Positions 57,215-64,000 of a stretch of DNA of 64,000 bases are shown here, piece by piece. The first letter of the stretch is position 1; every line of letters begins with the position of its first letter. The notes below the pieces were generated by a model that worked only from the letters and a program-made list of their open reading frames with translations, was not told the DNA's origin and made no database searches. A program made the position numbers and the translations under genes. Source of the DNA: Aselliscus stoliczkanus. Taxonomy: Eukaryota > Chordata > Mammalia > Chiroptera > Hipposideridae. Location: positions 112,443,852 to 112,507,851 of the forward strand of contig CM066728.1 of assembly GCA_033961575.1 (NCBI GenBank), read 5' to 3'.

Positions 57215-57640
57215 ACGCTGGGGTCCTGGGGCTGAGCTGGACTCCCCCCCTGGGGTCCTGGGGCCGTGATGGACATCCCCCACTGAGGTCCTGGGTCTGT
57301 GCTGGACATCCCCCCCTGGGGTTCTGGGGCCATGCTGGACATCGCTCCCTGGGGTCCTGGGGCTGAGCTGGACTCCCCCCCCTGGGGTCCTGGGGCTGAG
57401 CTGGACATGCCCCCTGGGATCCTGGGGCCGTGCTGGACATCCCCCCTGGGTCCTGGGGCTGAGCTGGACATCCCCCCTGGGTCCTGGGGCCGTGCTGGAC
57501 ATCCCCCCCTCTGGGGTCCTGGGGCCGTGCTGGACATCCGCCCCTGGGGTTCTGGGGCTGAGCTGGACATCGCCCCCTGGGGTCCTGGGTCTGTGCTGGA
57601 CTCCCCCTCTGGGACCCTGTCTCCAGGGCCTTTTCCCACC
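57215..57640. repeat. ~32-bp minisatellite, about 13 units
   Basis: Units of the form TGGGGTCCTGGGGCTGAGC followed by TGGACATCCCCCC, length about 29-34 bp, with three alternating cores (GCTGAGC, GCCGTGC, GTCTGTGC). Several frames on both strands stay open across it, with no sign of a real gene. Confidence 0.93.
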
Positions 57641-58429
57641 CTGACCCCCATCAGGAGTCTATGGTGCCTCCCTGACCCACAGCCACTGATGGACACACAC
57701 CAAAATGTCCCCCTGACTTTCCAGCCTGGCCCCGGGTTCTTGTCCACGATGTGGCGTCAGCTGGGCTACAGAGGTGCATCGTCCACGCTGAGGCCTGCCC
57801 CTTTGCCCTCCTGTCCACAGGAGGGGACCCCGGCAGAGCCAAAGGGCTGGGGTCCCTGGCATGTCCCAGACGTTCCTGAGCCTCCTGGAGAGACCGCCGT
57901 GACAGGAGTCAGGGGCCCGGGTGGGGACGTGCTGATCCTTTCAGGACTCGGGAGCCACGCAGATGATGACTAAAGCCCAAGCCCCTCTCTCTGGAACTGT
58001 CATGTGGGTGCCAGGCCTGCTGTTCACCTTTCAGTTTGAGGATTATTGTCAACGTGGCTTTGTGACGTGATGAAAGACCTTCAGGATATCAGGAGGTCAC
58101 AGCCACGCTGCGTCGCCCCCTTTTTCCTTCCTGAGTCAGAAACGTTGCTCCCCAGTGAGCTGTCTGTGCAGGAAGAGAGTTCAGGGTGCCCCCCTGGCCC
58201 CCTTCCCAGCGCTTTTCAGCCTGCCAGGTCTGACCAGCTCTGCTCATCCGAGCGGGGAAGTCCTCGGCGGCCCCATCCTTCCAGATGGTTCCACTTTAAG
58301 ACCCACCCCATCTGTCCACCGTGGCAGCGTCAGAGCTGCACCCCCGACTCCAGAACCTGGAACAGAACTGACTCGATGGCTGGCGCGCAAGTGCTTCCCA
58401 GAGGAAGCCTGTGGGCTGAGCGATAGTTC
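57641..58429. other. Intergenic, no gene seen
   Basis: Unique sequence between the minisatellite and the candidate conserved element. Confidence 0.5.
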
Positions 58430-58660
58430 TCATTCACACTTTATTATGTAATTACAGTGTGAAACATGTTGTTTTTATTTTTATTTTTCCTCTCTCAGCT
58501 AACGGTGGATTTTATTGCATAAATAAATTACACAGGCCGTGACACACGCCTCGCAGCCCACACACCAATTAAACCAGAAGTTGAGACTATCTGAGCACAA
58601 TTACACATAACTGCAAAGTGACATGGCCATACATTTCCTCTGCAATGGTAGTCACTGCCC
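58430..58660. promoter_or_regulatory. Candidate conserved non-coding element downstream of IRX4
   Basis: AT-rich unique block with an 8-bp inverted repeat TTCACACT (58433-58440) and AGTGTGAA (58456-58463) around TTATTATGTAATTAC. An ACATGT Iroquois-type site (58464-58469) follows at once, then TTGCATAAATAAATTACACAG and CACCAATTAAACC. Confidence 0.45.
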
Positions 58661-60099
58661 TCAGCTCCCAGCGGCTGTAGGTCCCAGGGGAGGGGCCCTG
58701 GGGGGAGTGACCGCCAGGCCCTGTGGGAAAGGTGCTGGCGGCACACGGAGCCTCCCCACGGCGGGACTCGCGTGGTCACCACACAGACCCAGGCGGGAGT
58801 GTGCCCCGCGGAGAGGCGCCACCCCCTCACTCCAGACAGACCCCAGAGTGATGGGGCTCCCACAAGGGGGCTGCTTGCGCTGCTGGGAAAGCGCCCCTGC
58901 GGCTGTCCTGGATCCCCAGCCCACAGAGAGGGCTCGTGCTCCACTCAGGAGCCGGTCAGAGCACAGGGGATGGTCCCCAGCGTCCCAGGGAGGGCGGCGG
59001 GAGCCGCGCTTGGCCCTTTGACCCCTCTGATGACGCCTCCTGGGTGCAGAGACCGTGCGTCCTCATAGCCCACCGAGGGTCCTTGTCCTCCCCACACCGG
59101 ACGGGCGACGTGGGCCCTGCTCTCGGACGTGTCCTGGGTCACCCCCGGGTCTGTGCCTGTGAGGAGAGCGTGACCAGAGGAGCAGGCAATGGGGCAGGAG
59201 ACAAGGGAACTAGGAGAGGCGTGTTAAGGGGTGATGTCCCAACAAGGTGAGCCCGTGACCCTCATGCAGATACAGAGGGACCAAGTCAAGCTCTGATTAA
59301 TTAGTGGTGAGGGAACTGGGAACGTGAAGCCTGGGGCTGAGATTTCCATGGGGCCCCGGGCCGGGATGAGCTGGAAGAACCCGTTCAAGTGACATGTGAC
59401 TCTTCTGTCCTCAGGTCACCTGTCTCTGCAAAGTCATAAAGGACAGGGGACACCGCAGGGGTGCACACCCACCCCCTGCTCCACCCAACACCCCCCCCCC
59501 CCCGGGGTTAGACCCCTGGAACTTCCGGCATTCCGCTGCGAGGATGGGCCCATCTCTTCTGCCCATCCCACAGGGTCAGCATTTCCTCCCACAAGGAAAA
59601 CGAAAGACAGCTAAGAATTTCCAGGAGGGGCGGATAATGGGGCCGCCAGCAAATGTCTCCATGTTTCCCCAACAGAATTAGAGGCTCAGGCTGCCTTTTG
59701 GTGGAGGAAACGTCAGCCTCATTGGGAGGGTGACCCCTGGGTGACCCTCTCTCCCCGTAGCGTGAGCTTTTGAAAGAGGTTTCTGGTCTCTCTCGCCTCA
59801 GAGCAATCAAATCTGTCCGGTGAGGTCTTTGGGGACAGACCTGTGGTGGGCCTGGCGGGAACAGCGCCGACCCCGGGCACACCACTGCCCGGATGGTTCC
59901 TGCTCTGTGTGCAAACCACCTGGAGGCTGGGTGGGCACCGCCCAGACCCCCTGAGATGCTGCCCTCCCAGCAGGCTCTACAGGCCAAGGACCAGCCCCGC
60001 CCCCCACTGCCCCCCCCCCGTGGGCAGGACGCCCCCGAGGTCTGACCACAGGCCTCATCCGCTAAAAAAGGGAACCAACTCTGACCCTGCAGCTCCCAC
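58661..60099. other. Intergenic, no gene seen
   Basis: GC-rich unique sequence with C-runs near 59492-59504 and 60010-60019. Confidence 0.5.
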
Positions 60100-60250
60100 T
60101 AGCTGAGTTCTGAAATCTGATTACAGCCAATAATTGAACTTAAAATATGTGATTAAAACGAAATGCTCACCAATTGCTTCTTTGAGTCAATTTACTTAAA
60201 CTTTGGGCAAGTTATTCCCATGCAAGTACCTATAAAGAGAACTGGGGATT
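60100..60250. other. AT-rich unique block with a possible MIR core
   Basis: GATTACAGCCAATAATTGAA and GTGATTAAAACGAAATGC resemble conserved non-coding sequence. ACTTTGGGCAAGTTATTCC (60207-60226) resembles the MIR SINE core. No gene. Confidence 0.3.
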
Positions 60251-62274
60251 TGTTCTGGTGAGTGCGCCTGACGTCTGGTCCACATTGAAGCCGGGTCACG
60301 GGAGACAACGTGTGCCGTGAGAGCTAAGTCGCACTTCAGCTGTGACTCGTCCACGACTCGAGTCCTTGTCTGTTGCGTGTCGGCACAGATGGCTTTGTGT
60401 CCGTTCCAGTTGGAATCGGCAGGGCTTCTTGAATGTTATGAATGCACATGTGAACCCACCCCCTACTGGATCGGATACTGTCCGCTGGGCCCTCTGATCT
60501 GGCGGGTGTTGCCCCCTCCCGTGGGGATGGTGTTTGGGGGGGCTCTCCCTGTGCCCTCGGTGGCTCCCCTTTTATTTCAAGAGTGGGGAGTGTCACTTTC
60601 TCTCAGCCAGGGCCATTTACTTAATTGGTGTGAGGATATTTTCAAGTACATATGTGGCTACATTTCATATATTTCATATTCATGTATCTGTGCACAAATC
60701 CATACCCAAAAATATCCTTGGAGGCAGAAGGAGCAAAAAGTTCTCTTTTCAGAAACTCCTCTTCCCCCACGTTTTCCAGGTGCAGAAGGCAGACCCCACA
60801 GCCTGGAAACCCCCCACCCAAGAGGGCCAGGTGTTTCCCCTGCAGATCAGCCTTCAGGTGGGCAGCCTGTGTCCCCGTGTCCTGAGAGGGGCGCTATGGC
60901 TCGTAGCCCCGTGTGATTTTCCACTATGGCAATCCCAAAAATAACACGTATCCACTTTGCACTCGTTGGTTCCTTTAACTGGCTTCATACATGGATTCAA
61001 CTATGAGCTTGATTTGATAATAATGTGTCAGTATTGTGTTATCAACGTTGACACACGCAGCACACAAATGCCAGATGTAAGGAGGTGGCAGGTGAGGGGG
61101 CAGATGGGACCCACTGTGCTTCCTGCTTAAGTTTTCTGTAAGCCGGAAACTGCTCAAAAAAAGTAAAGCTATTAATTATTTAAAAATAGAAAGAAAGGAA
61201 TGAGGTGTTAAAGTTACCTGATGAAAATCATTACTTCACTCTTCCTGTAAGGAATCCAGCCTAAAATTAGTTTTCTTTAATGTTTAGAATTTGTATTTTT
61301 CTTTGAACATCATGAAACAGTGTGTCTGTTGCATCCAAATGTAAACAGTTAAGAAACTAGAAAGCAGGCAGTGGGAGTCCTGGGCAGTCTCCGCTGACCA
61401 CTGGGCACCTTCCTGCTGACCTGTCCCCTTCACGTCCTGAGCTGTCTTCTGCCCTCCCCCCACTGTGAGGCGAACTTTGGGGCCTACACTGGGTGGGCTG
61501 TGAAGAGTTAACGTTCTAGGTGTGATCTCGGGCTGTCTGCTGGCAGACCAGTGATGTGTGTAACACAGCCGGCCCTAAGACGTGCCCTGAGGCACCTGGG
61601 CCAGGTGCAAAGGATGGGAGAGGCCAGCAGGCCCTGACAGGCCAGGCCCAGGGGGCCCCCTGTCCCCAGCAGGAACGCTCAGCCCGGGTTGAGGGGGTTG
61701 CCAGGCTTTTGCACATGCAGGCCCGGCCCGCCGGGGGCTGAGGAACGAACACTCAGGACCCTGCTTCGGCCTGGTTCTGGACGGAGGGACGGGCCTTCAG
61801 AAGGGGCGAGGTGTCCCCTGTCATCCCCCGGGTCCCCAGAGCCTCTGGAATGTGCCAGATGGCTGCTGACTGCTGCGCACCCCACCCCCACTTGTGGATC
61901 CCCCGAGCGCATGCCTGCGGGGTCAAGCACCGCTCCGGCCGGCTGACGAGTGTCATCTGGCATCCGCTGGCTTCCGTCCTGCAGCAGGGCCCAGGGCGGG
62001 GAGGGCTTCCACATACCACAGTGGCAGAGGTCAGACGTGACAGGGAGAGGTGAGGAAAGGTTACAGCGCTGACACTTCCCCGGCCTCCCAGCTGTCACTG
62101 CCGGCACTTTGGAGGCCTGGGTAACCCAGGAAAGAAATGCAGGTCCAGACAGACGGAGCTTCCCTGGGCAACTTAGAGCTCAAAGGGAACTTCACATCAC
62201 ACGCTCCACACAGCACTGGGTAGTCCCAGGAGAACCAAGGCACTGAAAACCCAGGCCAGAGAAAATGCGGTTGT
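60251..62274. other. Intergenic, no gene seen
   Basis: Mixed unique sequence. The stretch 60950-61370 is AT-rich and may include old LINE or MER debris (TAAGCCGGAAACTGCTCAAA near 61139). Confidence 0.45.
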
Positions 62275-62560
62275 GTTAGTGTCCGTACGTGTGTGCGCAA
62301 ATTGTGTGTGTGTGCTCTGTGTGCATGAGTGTGTGCGTGCATTTATGTGTATGTGCACTCTGTGTGCATGATGTGTGTGTGTGTGCTGTGTGACTGTATG
62401 CATGAGTGTGTGTGTGTGCATTTATGTGTGTGTGCCGTGGTGACTGTGTGCATGAGTATGTGTGTGCTGTGTGTGTGCATGCTGTGTATGCATGTGAGTG
62501 AGTGCATGCTGTGTGTGCATGTGTGCGTGCATGTAAGTGAGTGCATGGTGGGAGGCAGTT
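62275..62560. repeat. Degenerate TG-rich repeat
   Basis: GTGTGTGCATG-type repeats over nearly 290 bp, including runs of TGTGTGTGTGTG and repeated GTGAGTGAGTGCATG. Confidence 0.9.
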
Positions 62561-63289
62561 CTCTCAGAGCCATGTGGTGAGGCGCTGTGAGTATCTGAAG
62601 CATCTTCTCACGTGGGGATCCCATCCTATTCCTTCATGTCGTCAGTGCCGTGTGTGATGCCCCAGGTGTGTCACTGCCCTTTGTAGAAAAGGCATGGTGA
62701 CCCCTCAGCACCATGCAGATGGGGACTCACGTCCTCTTCACACTGGGAGGACGCTGAGGCCAGAGGGTCATGTAAGCAGTGGGCCTGAGCAGGGGAGGGG
62801 AGAGGAGAGGAAGGGAGGAGGGAAGGGGAGAGGGGGGGAGATGAGCGAGGAGACCACTGGTCCTGATGCCATTCTCCCATCGCCTTCCTGCACCGCACTC
62901 CCACATGCCCTCGGCTCTCCACCCCCCACGCCCCTAACGCCCCACCCCACCCCACCCCCACAGCAAAAGCCAGCGCTGAGACGCAGGTGTGCTGCACCCC
63001 AAGCCCGCGGCCCTGCCCAGGTGTGCTCCTGGGGCTGGTGACACATCCAGTGCCTCAGGGCTGGACGCCCTGTGAGGCTGGGACAAAGCAGGAGGGACAG
63101 GAGGCAAGGCTGCCCTGGAAATCCCAGCCTGGGCATCAACAGCCACAGTGCGCAGTGCTGAGCGACGGAGTCGGTGTCACTAGGGACCTGCCTAGGCGCC
63201 GGGGCCCTGCTGCTTCCTGGGGAGCGGGGCAGCCTGAGCGACCGACAGACCAGCCCAAGAGCAGTAGCAGAACCCTCCAGCACCCCACC
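62561..63289. other. Intergenic, no gene seen
   Basis: G/A-rich run at 62785-62860, otherwise GC-rich unique sequence. Confidence 0.5.
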
Positions 63290-64000
63290 GTGCATGCGTG
63301 TGTGCGCGTGTATGCGTGTGTGTCCACACTCCCAGTCCTCTCTGGCCTTTAGTCCACCACAGCAAGGTGTCCACCTTTAAAAGGACCCAAGAACCAAATG
63401 CCTGCTCAGCTGGCCACACACAGAGTATATGCACAGACGCGCATGCACACACGCGGCCACACCCACACACGCACACTCCCAAGTGCCCACACACCTGCAC
63501 TCATCCCCGGGACATTCACACATTGGCATGTGGGCACTCGCATGCTCACACACTTGCACACATACACATGCTGTCGGCCAGTAGAAGGGCTGGTGACTGG
63601 AGTGTTAAAATGCTGTGTGTCCAGGCCCAGTGGGAGGGTCAGTGCTGGCCGAGCCTGTCGAGTGGTGCCTCACAGCTCACACCGAACGCCCACCCCGAGG
63701 GGACCATCTGTGGAAGATTAAGGTATCGGTTCACATCTGTTCAGACACTAGTAAGAGCGCTGCTTCCCATAGACCAGCCCTCTTGCTCCCCAACGCCATC
63801 TTCTGTACCCGGTTCTAAACCTGCCCTCCCAAAGCCACCCTGCAGACAAGGGTCAGCGACGCCTGCTCTTAGAGTCGGGCAGTGCTGAGTGTGAGTGTGT
63901 GCATGTTTACGTGTGTGCATATGTGAGTGAGCGAGTGAATGTCTATGTGTGGGTGTGCATGTGTGAGCATGAGAGTGAGTGTGCACACACCAACACTTGT
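63290..64000. repeat. Scattered TG/CA-rich repeats at the window end
   Basis: TG-rich at 63292-63332, CA-rich at 63415-63575, and TG-rich at 63885-64000. The sequence between is unique and shows no gene. The last block continues beyond the window. Confidence 0.8.

Noticed and set aside
44018..64000. A second gene (such as the NDUFS6 neighbour expected from human synteny)
   Set aside because: No exon-like segment with matching frames and splice sites was recognised. The neighbour probably lies beyond the window.

Overview
The window is a stretch of placental-mammal nuclear genome. It holds a split homeobox gene, a LINE-1 with the mammalian ORF2 protein, four tRNA-derived SINEs with target-site duplications, eroded LTR and LINE relics, CpG islands and many micro- and minisatellites. 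The SINE family (a GGGCCGGCCGAGTGGCGCAGTGGTTAAG-type head followed by an ACTGCCCTC junction) and the style of the L1 3' UTR suggest a laurasiatherian, perhaps a bat. That lineage call is tentative.

The only protein-coding gene I can support is IRX4, the Iroquois-class TALE homeobox factor. It lies on the + strand with five coding exons (39812-39856, 40645-40896, 41491-41606, 42445-42773, 43194-44017) that splice into a 521-residue protein in one frame with no breaks. A good 3' splice site just upstream of the start codon (39735-39736) implies a non-coding first exon further upstream, possibly in the CpG island at 35.2-36.7 kb. The polyadenylation signal is at about 44549.

Layout. 1-35 kb: non-coding flank with a GATA array, a U6 snRNA pseudogene fused to a truncated L1 (4943-8020) that is itself interrupted by a 426-bp SINE, a 55-bp minisatellite, two copies of an ancient MaLR-like LTR, L1M fragments and several AT-rich islands that look like conserved non-coding elements. 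35-39.8 kb: CpG islands and homeobox-site-rich regulatory sequence upstream of IRX4. 39.8-44.6 kb: IRX4. 44.7-47.1 kb: a downstream CpG-rich domain with AT-rich islands, one carrying clustered GATA, NKX2-5-type and MEIS-type motifs. 47-64 kb: non-coding sequence with CT, CA and TG repeats, another SINE, a degenerate endogenous retroviral pol fragment on the minus strand, a roughly 32-bp minisatellite and one more candidate conserved element. In human, IRX4 lies between NDUFS6/MRPL36 and IRX2. Neither neighbour is visible here.

The most unusual feature is a 43-bp tandem array (39833-40258) made from the exon 1/intron 1 junction of IRX4. It places ten copies of the same consensus 5' splice site in a row. 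Only the first donor gives a normal IRX4 message, so nine potential decoy donors sit at the start of intron 1.
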